Shown: one piece after another, positions 34,610 to 44,189 of the stretch | Position numbering within the stretch: the first letter of the stretch is position 1 | Layout of the letters: every line of letters begins with the position of its first letter | From: Endozoicomonas sp. 8E | Lineage (GTDB): Bacteria > Pseudomonadota > Gammaproteobacteria > Pseudomonadales > Endozoicomonadaceae | Reading direction: 5' to 3' | Assembly (NCBI RefSeq): GCF_032883915.1 | Contig: NZ_CP120717.1 | Location: forward strand, 7,313,918 to 7,377,917 | DNA: 64,000 bases | Translations under genes and position numbers: made by a program | The notes under the pieces: generated by a model | The model's database searches: none | Told to the model about the DNA's origin: nothing | What the model saw: only the letters and a program-made list of their open reading frames with translations

Positions 34610-35275
34610 TCAGGCAAGCTGCCCGTTGATGCTTTGCCTGGCAGGGAGTTGTCCGACCACTCTGACCACTTCAAGCTTATCGGAACATGAGAGCAGGGCA
34701 GGGTGTGAACCCGGCTCTCCTTCCGGTATCGGCTGTCCCATCTTCTTATAAAAGTCTATCCAGTAAGGAAATAGTTCTCCGGTTTCCAGATCACGGAACC
34801 CCATGGGGGTTTCCGGAAATACCGACTCTCCCTTGTTGGCAGACCTGAACGCTTCCAAAATAAGAGCACTACAGTACCAAGCTCGGTCACTGATATCGGA
34901 TCGAGCATGACCCTCCGGAGAGAAGTTTCTGTTGTAGGGCGAGTGCAATTGCTCATCAGCAAAGGCCAACGCTTTATCAACTAAAGCAAGCCATGGAGAC
35001 TTGAGACGAGCCAACAGAATGCAAGGCCGCCCCAGTCCATCACACACGGATTTGTCGATAAACTGATTCAGGCTTATTGTCTGAACCTTTGGCATGACCG
35101 CTTCAACCAGCTCCCCGTCTTCCCTAGCAATGGCGACATGATTCAGAGCCATACCGTTGTAACCGGCAAACAGTCTGCTGATAACCCACTCCAGCTCTCC
35201 TCCCTTGCGCAGTTGAAACAGAAGGTCGCCTTTTTGCAGTTCTGGAATGGAAATTGCCTTTGGCTGCTCAGTCAT
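34610..35275 (-). CDS. YiiX/YaeF-like permuted papain-fold cysteine hydrolase
   Basis: A 221-residue protein of the permuted NlpC/P60 (C92, YiiX) type. Landmarks: LQKGDLLFQL, then LNHVAIAREDGELVEA with the catalytic His, and later RAWYCSALILEAF with the catalytic Cys; His before Cys is the permuted order. Members act as amidases or peptidases on cell-wall or lipid substrates; the substrate here is unknown. No signal peptide is visible, so it seems cytosolic. Its ATG overlaps the stop of a decayed HigA-like fragment. Convergent with speB. Confidence 0.8.
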   Translation of the reverse strand: MTEQPKAISIPELQKGDLLFQLRKGGELEWVISRLFAGYNGMALNHVAIAREDGELVEAVMPKVQTISLNQFIDKSVCDGLGRPCILLARLKSPWLALVDKALAFADEQLHSPYNRNFSPEGHARSDISDRAWYCSALILEAFRSANKGESVFPETPMGFRDLETGELFPYWIDFYKKMGQPIPEGEPGSHPALLSCSDKLEVVRVVGQLPARQSINGQLA

Positions 35276-35419
35276 TTATCAAAATCCTCATAAAATCTGA
35301 TGAGAGATTTCTGGAAATATTCAGGTTTTCTGCAGCCTCAGCCGCCGAAAGATTCATAGGCTCAAGAATATCGGGCCTTAGAATTTCCCCGGATGCCCCG
35401 TCCTCTATTTCTGATTCAT
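35268..35419 (-). pseudogene. Decayed HigA-type antitoxin fragment
   Basis: One frame reads GEILRPDILEPMNLSAAEAAENLNISRNLS, matching the start of HigA/VapI antitoxins (HPGEIL..DFLEPLGLS...LGVSR..LS). The preceding codons, in another frame, read ATG AAT CAG AAA, a stop, then RTGHPG, so the HPG-E junction is split by the loss of one G and there is a nonsense codon. The helix-turn-helix is incomplete and the rest of the gene is missing. A relic next to the live mazEF pair. Confidence 0.65.
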
Positions 35420-35433
35420 TCAGCCACAGGACG

Positions 35434-35793
35434 CTATTCAATAACAGTTTGAAGCTTTGCCAGGACTTCATTAACCAGTACTTCAGGGGCACTCTCAACC
35501 TTCCTTGATGGCCTTGCCCTAAGATCAATCATCCTCACACCATTAAGGAGCACCACTCCCTGAGTCTCTGTTCCCGTTCCCGTTCCCGTTCCCGTTCCCA
35601 TCAATGGAACAGTAAAACCCTGCACACGGGAATAATTACCTCCCTGGGTAATTGGGGCAACCAGCACAGAGCCCAAGCGATTAAATGCTTTTACGGAAAG
35701 TACAAGACAAGGTCGGCTCTCTCCCTGCACTTCAGATCCTGACACTGGGCTTAGATTCACTCGGATAATATCGCCACGGTCGTAAAGGCTCAA
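35434..35793 (-). CDS. mazF: MazF/ChpB-type endoribonuclease toxin
   Basis: Type II toxin that cleaves mRNA. 119 residues: YDRGDIIRVNLSPVSGSEVQGESRPCLVLS has the conserved Arg and GxE...RP(C/A) motif, followed by VLVAPITQGG and QGVVLLNGVRMIDLRARPSRKVESAP. Starts at TTG 35793, overlapping the mazE stop by 4 bp (TTGA). Odd feature: the loop that normally reads like GTET has grown to five Gly-Thr pairs (GTGTGTGTGTE), encoded by five 6-bp repeats. The toxin otherwise looks intact. Confidence 0.9.
   Translation of the reverse strand: MSLYDRGDIIRVNLSPVSGSEVQGESRPCLVLSVKAFNRLGSVLVAPITQGGNYSRVQGFTVPLMGTGTGTGTGTETQGVVLLNGVRMIDLRARPSRKVESAPEVLVNEVLAKLQTVIE
35570..35599. repeat. Five tandem copies of a 6-bp unit inside mazF
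   Basis: GTTCCC repeated five times on the plus strand, encoding Gly-Thr pairs in MazF. Unit number can change by slippage without shifting the frame, so loop length may vary between strains. Confidence 0.9.
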
Positions 35794-36047
35794 AGTGCTT
35801 CATCCCCAACAGGCGGGATTGAATCCCATTCGGTTAACTCTTCCGGCATGGCGGCTGACAGATCGCACTGGGCCAGCAATTCATCCAGTGAATAGCGTGG
35901 CCGCTTGGTGGCCTTGGTAATCACCAGACTGTTTTTCACTTCCTCAATAACGATACTGTCACCATCCTTCAAATTCAGCCTGCGCAGTAGTTCTGACGGT
36001 ATGATGGTTCCTGATGAATTGCCTATTTTTCTGATGACTGTATTCAT
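35790..36047 (-). CDS. mazE: MazE-type antitoxin (AbrB-fold)
   Basis: An 85-residue antitoxin with the N-terminal swapped-hairpin AbrB domain: MNTVIRKIGNSSGTIIPSELLRRLNLKDGD and IVIEEVKNSLVITKA, then an acidic C-terminal tail (SLDELLAQCDLSAAMPEELTEWDSI) that would bind and block MazF. The start at ATG 36047 has AAGGAAG 6 bp upstream; the frame extends 8 codons further without support. It would also bind its own promoter in 36050-36110, where the palindromic stretch CATGTTATAACTTATTATAACATG is interrupted but symmetric (ATGTTATAA / TTATAACAT). Confidence 0.92.
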   Translation of the reverse strand: MNTVIRKIGNSSGTIIPSELLRRLNLKDGDSIVIEEVKNSLVITKATKRPRYSLDELLAQCDLSAAMPEELTEWDSIPPVGDEAL

Positions 36048-36071
36048 TCTGAGCTTCCTTATGCTTAACAT

Positions 36072-36096
36072 GTTATAACTTATTATAACATGCTAT
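36072..36096. promoter_or_regulatory. Inverted repeat upstream of mazE, likely autoregulatory operator
   Basis: ATGTTATAA (36069-36077) is mirrored by TTATAACAT (36083-36091), a near-perfect palindrome about 22 bp before the mazE ATG. MazE-MazF complexes commonly repress their own promoter by binding such repeats. The role is inferred from position and symmetry. Confidence 0.5.
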
Positions 36097-36566
36097 CAGA
36101 ATGCTAAAATGCTCATTGTTTTTTAGCCAGCTGACTGATTGCTTTCATTTGGGAGCACTACCGGCGCTGACTTTGCAGCTCTTCTCCAAGCCTGCTCAGC
36201 TGCAAGTATTTTCCTGCTGATTCGCTATAAGCTCCCCGGGTACTTCCTCTTGGGGGCCGACCTGAAAAATTGCAATGCTTTGCAGGTTCTTTGTAATCAG
36301 GCACTACGAATGTTCATCTCTGGCTTTATGGCGATGGCAGGGTATTTTTTTAGCAGCTTTTTATCATAGATTTGTTTTTATCATCAGGGACGTCCTTCGT
36401 TTCGCCACCCGTTCGTTTCTTCGTGATGAGTTTTTGGTAACTGGCTCCAGCGGTTTCTGATGCGTTCAAGGGTATCCAGCTTTTTCGGGTAATGGGTTTC
36501 CAGTAGTTCCCTTACTTCTTGCTCCATAGAACGGTTAGCAAAATCGTCGTAAACCCTCGCCCAATC
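36097..36566. other. Stretch without a supported gene
   Basis: About 470 bp upstream of mazE. A minus-strand frame (within 36384-36610) could encode a polar helical peptide (DWARVYDDFANRSMEQEVRELLETHYPKK) that runs out of the MITE-like element; I do not recognise it and it may be a gene remnant. A plus-strand frame at 36139-36369 is hydrophobic but has no ribosome site or family. Confidence 0.35.
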
Positions 36567-36814
36567 GAGGGTGTCGCAAAACTCTCTCCAGCGTTGGAAC
36601 GAGTTGACTCCCGTCATTCCCGACTTCATTCTCGTCATTCCCGCGAAGGCGGGAATCCACACTGACTCTCCACCAAAACCATACTGCCCGATGCCCCCCT
36701 GGCCTTGTCATCCCCGAGAAGGCAGAGATCCACCATTGGCGCTGGATTCCCGCCTTCGCGGGAATGACGACCTCAGAGCATGGGAACGAGCTGTTGGAGT
36801 TTTGCGACACCCTC
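36567..36814. repeat. MITE-like element with 18-bp terminal inverted repeats
   Basis: GAGGGTGTCGCAAAACTC at 36567-36584 is repeated in exact inverse at 36797-36814, and similarity extends inward another ~15 bp (a GTTGGAACGAG-like stretch). The 248-bp interior holds copies of the widespread dispersed palindrome ATTCCCGCGAAGGCGGGAAT (36636-36655, and inverted at 36746-36765) and a degenerate copy at 36708-36731. It encodes nothing. It has ended an antitoxin gene on its right side. Confidence 0.7.
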
Positions 36815-37009
36815 CGAAGGGTTAGGAGTTTTACACCGACCGCCTAGGCAAACTCTTCCTGGGTCATATCGAGCTGCTGGCGAATGCCTTTGATGTCCAG
36901 GGGGGGTCATCTCATGGACGATTGCCCCTGTATTTTCACCTTTTGTGTAGGCCACGGCCTCTTCAAGGCCCTGGATGATGCTGTTCGCTGCGCTTTTCAT
37001 TTTTTCCAT
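36815..37009 (-). pseudogene. Truncated, frameshifted HTH antitoxin gene
   Basis: ATG 37009 with a fair ribosome site starts MKSAANSIIQGLEEAVAYTKGENTG and continues AIVHEMTPP. At a run of seven C (minus strand) the frame breaks; in the next frame the sequence continues LDIKGIRQQLDMTQEEFA, the typical start of a HigA/XRE-type helix-turn-helix antitoxin, then TAG and AVGVKL before the MITE-like element cuts it off. Three lesions: frameshift, nonsense codon and truncation. Confidence 0.68.
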
Positions 37010-37011
37010 CT

Positions 37012-37078
37012 TCTTTCGAGCTTACGGATCGCCTGTACCCTTCATGATCTCGCCAGCCTCGGAGTTTGGCTGCTCAGT
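37012..37078 (-). pseudogene. Fragment of a RelE/HigB-like toxin gene
   Basis: Minus-strand reading gives NSEAGEIMKGTG and, after a one-base shift, IRKLERRWKK and a stop that overlaps the start of the antitoxin remnant. Toxins of this group have the conserved stretch NPEAGxxIxGTGGxRKxRW. Only about 20 residues of the C-terminal part survive between aroE and the antitoxin remnant. Confidence 0.5.
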
Positions 37079-37081
37079 CGT

Positions 37082-37918
37082 TTAACCCCCAGAGAGCTCA
37101 TTTCTGAGCATTTCCAGAATTGGAATGGTCTCCGGACGGATACCTCTCCAGATAGCAAACTGCTCTGCGGCCTGTTCTACCAACATACCCAGACCATCAA
37201 TCACGGTTCCCGCCCCCTGATCCAATGCCCAGCGGTTGAATACTGTATAAGAAGCTGAATACATCATGTCATAACAACAGGTCGAAGCAGCAATGACTGT
37301 TGGTGGAACAGGAGGCAGATCACCATGCAAACTGGCAGAGGTTCCATTGATGATAATATCAAAATGACCTTCCAGTTCTGTAAAGCCGGAAGCTTTTACG
37401 GGTTGCTCCGGAAACAGGTCAGCCAAGGTCTCGGCCTTACTGAAAGTGCGGTTGGCAATCACCAGTTCGGTCGGCTTCTGTGCAAGGATCGGCTCAAGGA
37501 TACCTCTTACCGCACCACCAGCCCCAAGAACCAGCACCCGCGCTCCTTTGATTGAAACACCGTTGTTGACCGTCAGGTCCTGAACCAGACCGAGTCCATC
37601 GGTATTGTCTCCGTTGAGAGCACCTTGTTCATCCAGCCAGAGGGTATTAACTGCCCCGGCTTTCTCAGCCCTTGGCGTTCGCACAGTTGATAGCTGCCAG
37701 GCCTGCTCCTTGAAAGGAACCGTTACACTCAGACCCAGATAACCACCATTGTCAAAAAAGCGTTTAACGGCCTCTTCAAAGTCATCAACCGGAACCAGTT
37801 GGGCGTTGTAACTCAGCCTGTGCCCCAGGGACTCGGCAAACATGGCATGAATTCTGGGCGACTTGCTGTGCTCAATGGGGTTTCCCATCACAGCGTAATG
37901 ATCAACAGGTATGGCCAT
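37082..37918 (-). CDS. aroE: Shikimate dehydrogenase (NADP)
   Basis: Reduces 3-dehydroshikimate to shikimate in aromatic amino acid synthesis. 278 residues. Seen: VMGNPIEHSKSPRIHAMFA (shikimate-binding Ser pair), VTVPFKEQA (catalytic Lys), NTLW and NGDNTDGLGLV (substrate Asn and Asp), the NADP loop VLVLGAGGAVRGI with IANRTFSKA, and NGTSASL. Length normal. It follows hemF at 31 bp in the order tsaC-hemF-aroE seen in pseudomonads. Confidence 0.96.
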   Translation of the reverse strand: MAIPVDHYAVMGNPIEHSKSPRIHAMFAESLGHRLSYNAQLVPVDDFEEAVKRFFDNGGYLGLSVTVPFKEQAWQLSTVRTPRAEKAGAVNTLWLDEQGALNGDNTDGLGLVQDLTVNNGVSIKGARVLVLGAGGAVRGILEPILAQKPTELVIANRTFSKAETLADLFPEQPVKASGFTELEGHFDIIINGTSASLHGDLPPVPPTVIAASTCCYDMMYSASYTVFNRWALDQGAGTVIDGLGMLVEQAAEQFAIWRGIRPETIPILEMLRNELSGG

Positions 37919-37949
37919 TGTTTTTTCTCGGGGAGTGTCACTTTAAATA

Positions 37950-38957
<1,008 letters not shown>

Positions 38958-38972
38958 TTAACAGAGCCGGAA

Positions 38973-39518
38973 TCAACCGGCCCGAATCAGTCGTCCTGTC
39001 TGAAGATCACGAATTTCAGAGGGTTCGGTCTGTGGGCCCGTTCCACCGGAGACAATCAGAGATACCTGATTCCCCATCTGTTCCTGAACCTGCTGCTCAG
39101 TCGTTAGAGGAGATTCTCCTGCCCGGTTGGCAGAGGTGGATACCAGTGGCTGGCCGGCCTGTTCACAGAGCTTCTTAACCACTGGGTGAGCACTGACCCT
39201 GACAGCGACCGTATCGAACTTGCCACGTACCCAGTCCGGTGTCCATTGCTCAGTATCAGGCAGCAGCCAGGTATAAGGCCCCGGCCAACTGGCTGATAAG
39301 GTTTCAAGCTGTGCTTCGGTCAGGTTGGAAAGCAGGGGCGCAATCTGTTGTTGAGATGAGGCAATCAGTATCAGCCCTTTTTCAACAGGGCGATGCTTGA
39401 TAGCCAGCACTTTGTAAACAGCTTCCCGATTCCAGGGGTCACATCCGAGCCCCCAGACCGCTTCCGTAGGGTAGGCTATGACCCCCCCCTGTTCGATAAC
39501 AGCCTGAACTTTAGACAT
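38973..39518 (-). CDS. tsaC: Threonylcarbamoyl-AMP synthase
   Basis: Makes threonylcarbamoyl-AMP for the universal t6A37 modification of tRNAs. 181 residues of the YrdC/Sua5 fold: VIAYPTEAVWGLGCDPWN, VLAIKHRPVEKGLILIAS, PGPYTWLLP, VRVSAHP and PLVSTSANRAGESP. The short, single-domain form is TsaC rather than the longer Sua5. Lies between purK and hemF. Confidence 0.95.
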   Translation of the reverse strand: MSKVQAVIEQGGVIAYPTEAVWGLGCDPWNREAVYKVLAIKHRPVEKGLILIASSQQQIAPLLSNLTEAQLETLSASWPGPYTWLLPDTEQWTPDWVRGKFDTVAVRVSAHPVVKKLCEQAGQPLVSTSANRAGESPLTTEQQVQEQMGNQVSLIVSGGTGPQTEPSEIRDLQTGRLIRAG

Positions 39519-39584
39519 AGTGTTTCATCAACTTGATCAGCGAGTAGCGGAGTTTAACAAGGCTGCAAAAGCGCCGCCAGCTGA

Positions 39585-40736
39585 TCAGGATTGACTCAGG
39601 CTCCTGTTGATGACTTCCCGACACATTTCGTGCAGGGCAGGGTAGGCTGTCTGATCGAGCCACTCTGTCAGCTTACAGAGCTTGTTTTGCACACTAACTG
39701 TACTGCCACCACACACATTGATGTGGCCCATTTTGCGACCAGGTCGTTTTCCTTTGCCGTACCAGTGAATATGAGCCCCCTCCATGGCTATCACAGCTTC
39801 GGGAAGCGTGTCTTCACCCAAAATGTTGATCATAGTGGTTTCACGGATAAGACGGGTACTGCCCAGGGGCATTGCACAGATAGCGCGCAGATGATTTTCA
39901 AACTGACAGGTTTCAGCTCCCTGCTGAGTCCAGTGCCCGGAGTTGTGGACCCTTGGCGCTATTTCATTGACCAGCAGGGAGCCATTGACATCAAAGAACT
40001 CCAAAGCCAGCACTCCGACGTAGTCCAGACTCTCGGCTACCGCAATGAACATCTGCTTTGCCTGTCCCTGCAAAGCCTGATCAGTGATCGCAGTAGAAAG
40101 ACTCAACACCCCGTTAGTATGTACATTCTCGGCCAGAGGGTAGACCGCAACCGTTCCATCTGCGCTTCGGGCACCGACCATTGAGACTTCACGATCAAAA
40201 GGGACAAACTCTTCGGCAACAATAGCCTGATGGTCGGTGGCTGCAATGCATTCAGCCATTTCTGTCCAGATGGCATCAGCCTGATCAGCCTCTTTTAACC
40301 GCCACTGTCCCTTACCGTCATAGCCGCCCAGAGCAGTCTTGAGCACCATGGGCAGACCCACATGCTCAATGGCTTCCACGTAGTCTTCGTATGAGTGAAT
40401 GACAAAGTATCGGGCATTTTGAACGCCTGCATCGTCCAGCCGTTTTTTCTCGATTCGGCGATCGCCACCGGCCTCAATAGCTTTTGTAGATGGCAGGAAT
40501 TTACCGCTTTTCTCACAGATAGCCAGAATATCGAGGGGAATGTGCTCAAATTCTGCAGTAACGACATCAGCCTGCCTGATTGCCGATTCCAGGTCATCAC
40601 CGGTGGTCATTTGAGTCAGTGGGTGAATCACTGTTTTGCTGCTTACATCATAAGCACTGATTTGAATGTTCAGCGGTGCGCCAGCCAATGACATCATTCG
40701 TGCCAACTGACCGGCCCCCAGCACTAAAACCTGCAT
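39585..40736 (-). CDS. purK: 5-(carboxyamino)imidazole ribonucleotide synthase
   Basis: ATP-grasp enzyme of purine synthesis that carboxylates AIR to N5-CAIR, the substrate of PurE. 383 residues. Landmarks: [71 protein letters not shown] and [30 protein letters not shown]. Starts 4 bp after the purE stop, so the two form one unit. Confidence 0.97.
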   Translation of the reverse strand: MQVLVLGAGQLARMMSLAGAPLNIQISAYDVSSKTVIHPLTQMTTGDDLESAIRQADVVTAEFEHIPLDILAICEKSGKFLPSTKAIEAGGDRRIEKKRLDDAGVQNARYFVIHSYEDYVEAIEHVGLPMVLKTALGGYDGKGQWRLKEADQADAIWTEMAECIAATDHQAIVAEEFVPFDREVSMVGARSADGTVAVYPLAENVHTNGVLSLSTAITDQALQGQAKQMFIAVAESLDYVGVLALEFFDVNGSLLVNEIAPRVHNSGHWTQQGAETCQFENHLRAICAMPLGSTRLIRETTMINILGEDTLPEAVIAMEGAHIHWYGKGKRPGRKMGHINVCGGSTVSVQNKLCKLTEWLDQTAYPALHEMCREVINRSLSQS

Positions 40737-40740
40737 CAGA

Positions 40741-41226
40741 TTAATCCTCGGCCGGATTGGGATTAGCCAGAACCGTGTCCGTTTGTTCTTTGCGGAAAGC
40801 TTCTACTTTAGCCATGACCGCTTCGTTGTGGGTACCAATGATTTGAGCGGCCAGAATACCGGCATTGGCTGCACCTGCCTCGCCAATGGCCAGAGTTCCT
40901 ACGGCAATCCCTTTGGGCATCTGGGCGATGGACAGTAATGAGTCCATACCTTTCAGTGCTTTGGACTGAACAGGCACACCCAGAACAGGCAGGCTGGTGA
41001 AAGCTGCTGCCATACCGGGCAGGTGAGCCGCACCACCCGCACCTGCGATGATGACTTTGAGGCCCCGTTCTTTTGCGCCTGTGGCGTAGTCAGCCAACAG
41101 CTGGGGAGTCCTGTGTGCTGAAACCACTCTGGTTTCATAGCGGACTCCAAACCGATCCAGCATTTCTGCTGCCAGTTTCATCGTTGGCCAGTCTGACCTG
41201 GACCCCATGATAATGCCGACTTCCAT
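40741..41226 (-). CDS. purE: N5-carboxyaminoimidazole ribonucleotide mutase
   Basis: Shifts the carboxyl group of N5-CAIR to C4 (class I PurE). 161 residues: [30 protein letters not shown] (catalytic His), [19 protein letters not shown] and [22 protein letters not shown] with the final [18 protein letters not shown] class I enzyme, consistent with an adjacent purK. The pair lies between dprA and tsaC, which in pseudomonads are nearer neighbours. Confidence 0.97.
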   Translation of the reverse strand: MEVGIIMGSRSDWPTMKLAAEMLDRFGVRYETRVVSAHRTPQLLADYATGAKERGLKVIIAGAGGAAHLPGMAAAFTSLPVLGVPVQSKALKGMDSLLSIAQMPKGIAVGTLAIGEAGAANAGILAAQIIGTHNEAVMAKVEAFRKEQTDTVLANPNPAED

Positions 41227-41375
41227 CTCAAACTCCTGTAAGCCGTGTAATGGTCGGTGGATGATTCGGGGTAGATTATAAGAAGACTTGTACGTTTGAG
41301 CGAATAAGCATTAGAAAATCTTGCAATAAAATCTCAATGGTCGGGAAAATGATTGTTTTTTGTTCAGATTGAGAA

Positions 41376-42506
41376 CTACCCCGTCCGGATATAACCACCA
41401 GGCACCGACTCAATAAAACCTTCCAGCTCCATTTCAGTCAGAATGACAGAGACTTCGTCAAACGAGAGCCCTGATATCTGGCAGATCAGATCCACACTGA
41501 CGGCTTCACCGTTCATGCTTTCCAGAATGACTCTTTGTACCCCTGACAAATCAGAGCGAGCCGGTTCAGGTTTAAGAGTGGGTTCAACGAAAGCCCGGAG
41601 ATAGCTCTGCAACTCAATCAGGATATCCTCAGCCGATTCAACCAGAACAGCACCTTCCTTTATGAGCTTATGACAGCCACGGCTGAGAGGATTTAACACA
41701 GAACCCGGTACAGCAAAGACTTCGCGCCCCTGCTCGGCAGCCAGTCTGGCAGAAATCAGGGATCCGCTGTTCAGTGCTGCCTCAACCACCAGTACACCCG
41801 ATGACAAGCCACTGATGATGCGGTTTCTTCTTGGAAAATGCCCGGGGTTAGGTGTCGTTCCCAGGGGAAATTCGCTCACGAGAGCACCCTGCATTGCTAT
41901 AGCCTGATAAAGGTCGCCATGGCTTCTTGGATAAACCACATCCACCCCGGTTCCCAGAACCGCTACGGTACTGCCATAACTGCCCAGCACTCCCTGGTGA
42001 GCAGCTGCATCTATCCCCAATGCCATACCACTGGTAATGACCAGTCCTTTTCGAGACAGATCCTTAGCCAGTTCCTGAGCGAATCGACGACCCTGGGGGG
42101 TTGGTCTGCGGCTGCCGACAATGGCCAGCTGGGGCTCATTCAAGAGTTCGATATTACCGATCACGTAAAGCAGGGGAGGTGGGTCACTTAGCTCTTTGAG
42201 AGCAGCAGGGTATTGAGGCGATTGCAGGGTAATTATGTGATGAGCCTGGCTGGATTCCAGCCAGAATCGACAATGGTTCAGACGTTCAATAATATCAGGG
42301 GTCTCAGGATTTCCTGATAATTGCGCCGCCAGCTTTTCCGGCAGACCCATCCTCAATGCCTGATAGGAGGCTGACAGAATAGCGTCTGCTGAACCAAACT
42401 CCCGGAGCAGACTATTGAATCGAACTGCTCCTAATCCCGGCTGAAACGAAAGCAGTAGCCATTTGCGTAAAGGCTGCCAGATGGAATCATGGATTTGCTG
42501 AGTCAT
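41376..42506 (-). CDS. dprA: DNA-processing protein DprA
   Basis: Loads RecA on incoming single-stranded DNA during natural transformation. 376 residues: an N-terminal SAM-like region, then the Rossmann domain with AIVGSRRPTPQGRRFA, VITSGMALGIDAAAHQGVL, AVLGTGVDVVYPRSH, NPGHFPRRNRIISGLS, VVEAALNSGSLISARLAAEQGREVFAVPGS and RGCHKLIKEGA. The C-terminus (VILESMNGEAVSVDLICQISGLSFDEVSVIL) is the winged-helix DML1 domain. Start at ATG 42506, 7 bp after the LysM gene. Confidence 0.96.
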   Translation of the reverse strand: MTQQIHDSIWQPLRKWLLLSFQPGLGAVRFNSLLREFGSADAILSASYQALRMGLPEKLAAQLSGNPETPDIIERLNHCRFWLESSQAHHIITLQSPQYPAALKELSDPPPLLYVIGNIELLNEPQLAIVGSRRPTPQGRRFAQELAKDLSRKGLVITSGMALGIDAAAHQGVLGSYGSTVAVLGTGVDVVYPRSHGDLYQAIAMQGALVSEFPLGTTPNPGHFPRRNRIISGLSSGVLVVEAALNSGSLISARLAAEQGREVFAVPGSVLNPLSRGCHKLIKEGAVLVESAEDILIELQSYLRAFVEPTLKPEPARSDLSGVQRVILESMNGEAVSVDLICQISGLSFDEVSVILTEMELEGFIESVPGGYIRTG

Positions 42507-42512
42507 TGTACC

Positions 42513-43541
42513 TCAGGGGCTTTTCAGAGTGTCTCCTACACCTATTTCTTCATAGGCAGTCAGCACAATACCATAGCTCACTTTTTCAAAAGGACGATAA
42601 ATCATGATCATGCCGACTCTCTCAGGAGGCAGATTGACCATTTCACCGCTGATCTGATCCTTAACCTTCAGGTTCTTGTAGGCATTGAGTATATCACCCT
42701 GACGCAAGCCCTCCCGGATACCCCGATTAATTATAACGCTGTTGAACTGACCGACTTTTTTCACCCCATCAACCACAAAAACAATTTTGCCTTCCACCTG
42801 CGCATCAGGTGCTCTGGGAAAGAAGGTAGTTTGAAGGCTGAAAGTGTCTGCTGGCACCACTTTATCACCCGGTCTAACCTCCTGCTGGCTTGTCTGGATG
42901 TTCAGGCTGGCAATGCCATTGTCGACTTTTTGCAGAGAGGCATCGGCCACTTGACGGCCAATAATACCCAATACTTCACCGCTGTCAGGATCCTTCAAAA
43001 CGTCTCCGGTTCGAAGAATGTCGAGATTCTTGTCCAGAGAGCCTACTTGTCCCCGGACATAAACCTTGTCTCCCGCACCGGTTATGATTCGTTCCTGTCT
43101 GGAAGCAAAAATATAAGGAGCACCGTCTAACGCCCGTTTGGAGGTAAATACCCGGCTGCTCTTGAGAAAGGCATCGATTGCGCTGAGCGGGATAGCAGGA
43201 ATAGCGGCTGCAGCAGGCAATGTTCTTACTTTTGGGCTGAGCTTGATGGTTCTGCCACTCTCGCCACGACGAACAATCGTCAGCCTTGGACGACCATCGA
43301 TGTAAACCAGGCTCACCAGATCACCGGGAAAGATAAGATGGGGGTTGTGAATCTGGGGGTTTGCGTGCCAGATTTCAGGCCATAGCCAGGGACTTTTCAG
43401 AAAGCGGTTGGAAATTTCCCACAGCGTATCCCCTTTTTTTACCATGTAATCCCGGGGAGAATCTGACTTGATCGGACTCTCGTAAGCTATCCCTGATGAC
43501 GACAGGCAGAGCAGAAGAACGCCCAGTACTATGCTTCTCAT
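42513..43541 (-). CDS. LysM-domain peptidoglycan-binding protein
   Basis: A 342-residue exported protein: signal peptide MRSIVLGVLLLCLSSSGIA, then a LysM motif (YMVKKGDTLWEISNRFLKSPWLWPEIW, NPQIHNPHLIFPGDLVSL; residues ~32-85) that binds glycan strands. The rest (about 90-342) is a beta-rich domain with repeated VRPGDKV / VRGQVG-type segments, likely periplasmic. This gene precedes dprA in the same order in pseudomonads. Precise role unknown; a cell-envelope scaffolding role is likely. Confidence 0.92.
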   Translation of the reverse strand: MRSIVLGVLLLCLSSSGIAYESPIKSDSPRDYMVKKGDTLWEISNRFLKSPWLWPEIWHANPQIHNPHLIFPGDLVSLVYIDGRPRLTIVRRGESGRTIKLSPKVRTLPAAAAIPAIPLSAIDAFLKSSRVFTSKRALDGAPYIFASRQERIITGAGDKVYVRGQVGSLDKNLDILRTGDVLKDPDSGEVLGIIGRQVADASLQKVDNGIASLNIQTSQQEVRPGDKVVPADTFSLQTTFFPRAPDAQVEGKIVFVVDGVKKVGQFNSVIINRGIREGLRQGDILNAYKNLKVKDQISGEMVNLPPERVGMIMIYRPFEKVSYGIVLTAYEEIGVGDTLKSP

Positions 43542-43900
43542 TGGTTACCGATCCCTTGCACTTGTTGTTGGTTTTATCCCAGCAGTTTATCAACGGGTCC
43601 TGTCATCGGGCAATCAAACGCTTCAATACGAAGAGAATCTGCCCACAGAATTGTGACTTCTCCTTTTTATTTCGCTGTACCCATAGCCGATAAAACAACA
43701 GATCGGGGACAAGACTGAAACACTATTGTTCTCGACCGGCAACGGTCTTTCTGTACTTCAGAGCAAATCAGGAAACTATCCAAACCAGTGATTTTTGCTT
43801 ACATCAGGAAGGCTGGAAAACGACCAGGGAGGTGTTAGGTGTCTTTCTGCTATTTTTTGCTAAGCTGTCGCTCTTTGATATTTTCATGAGGAAGTAAGTT
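43542..43900. other. Intergenic stretch between the divergent LysM and coiled-coil genes
   Basis: About 360 bp that should hold the promoter for LysM-dprA (minus) and for the small coiled-coil gene (plus). The right end has GAGGAAG before the ATG at 43901. I see no RNA gene, repeat or clear promoter. Confidence 0.4.
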
Positions 43901-44125
43901 ATGGGTGCCAAGGCCAAACCGCAACCCAGCGAGCTAGACCACGTTCGGGATACATTGACTGACTCAGTTGGCTTAGCCGGTGAAACCCGGTCTGATGTTA
44001 AGGCTCTGGACCGCAAGGTTGACGCAGTCGATAGCAAAATTGACCATTTCAAACAAGAAACCCGTGAACGCTTCGACAAAATAGAAGATACTCTCACCAT
44101 CATCGTCAACCACCTCAAGAAATAA
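43901..44125 (+). CDS. Small coiled-coil protein, 74 residues
   Basis: Predicted to be one long helix with heptads: DHVRDTLTDSVGLAGETRSDVKALDRKVDAV and DSKIDHFKQETRERFDKIEDTLTIIVNHL. Clear ribosome site (GAGGAAG, 7 bp upstream). Its ETRERFDKIE segment resembles the repeat unit of the protein at 20875, so the two may belong to one family. Function unknown. Confidence 0.65.
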   Translation: MGAKAKPQPSELDHVRDTLTDSVGLAGETRSDVKALDRKVDAVDSKIDHFKQETRERFDKIEDTLTIIVNHLKK

Positions 44126-44189
44126 GCCAGGCCACCTAACGACAAAAACCAGTGGATTGCCTGTCGGCAACCACTGATTTAAAGGATAT

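Noticed and set aside
36139..36369. 76-codon plus-strand hydrophobic frame
   Set aside because: No ribosome site and no recognised family; lies in a stretch of gene debris.
36610..36770. Possible CRISPR array from repeated ATTCCCGCGAAGGCGGGAAT copies
   Set aside because: Only two good copies, in opposite orientation, irregular spacing and no cas genes; this is a dispersed palindrome family.
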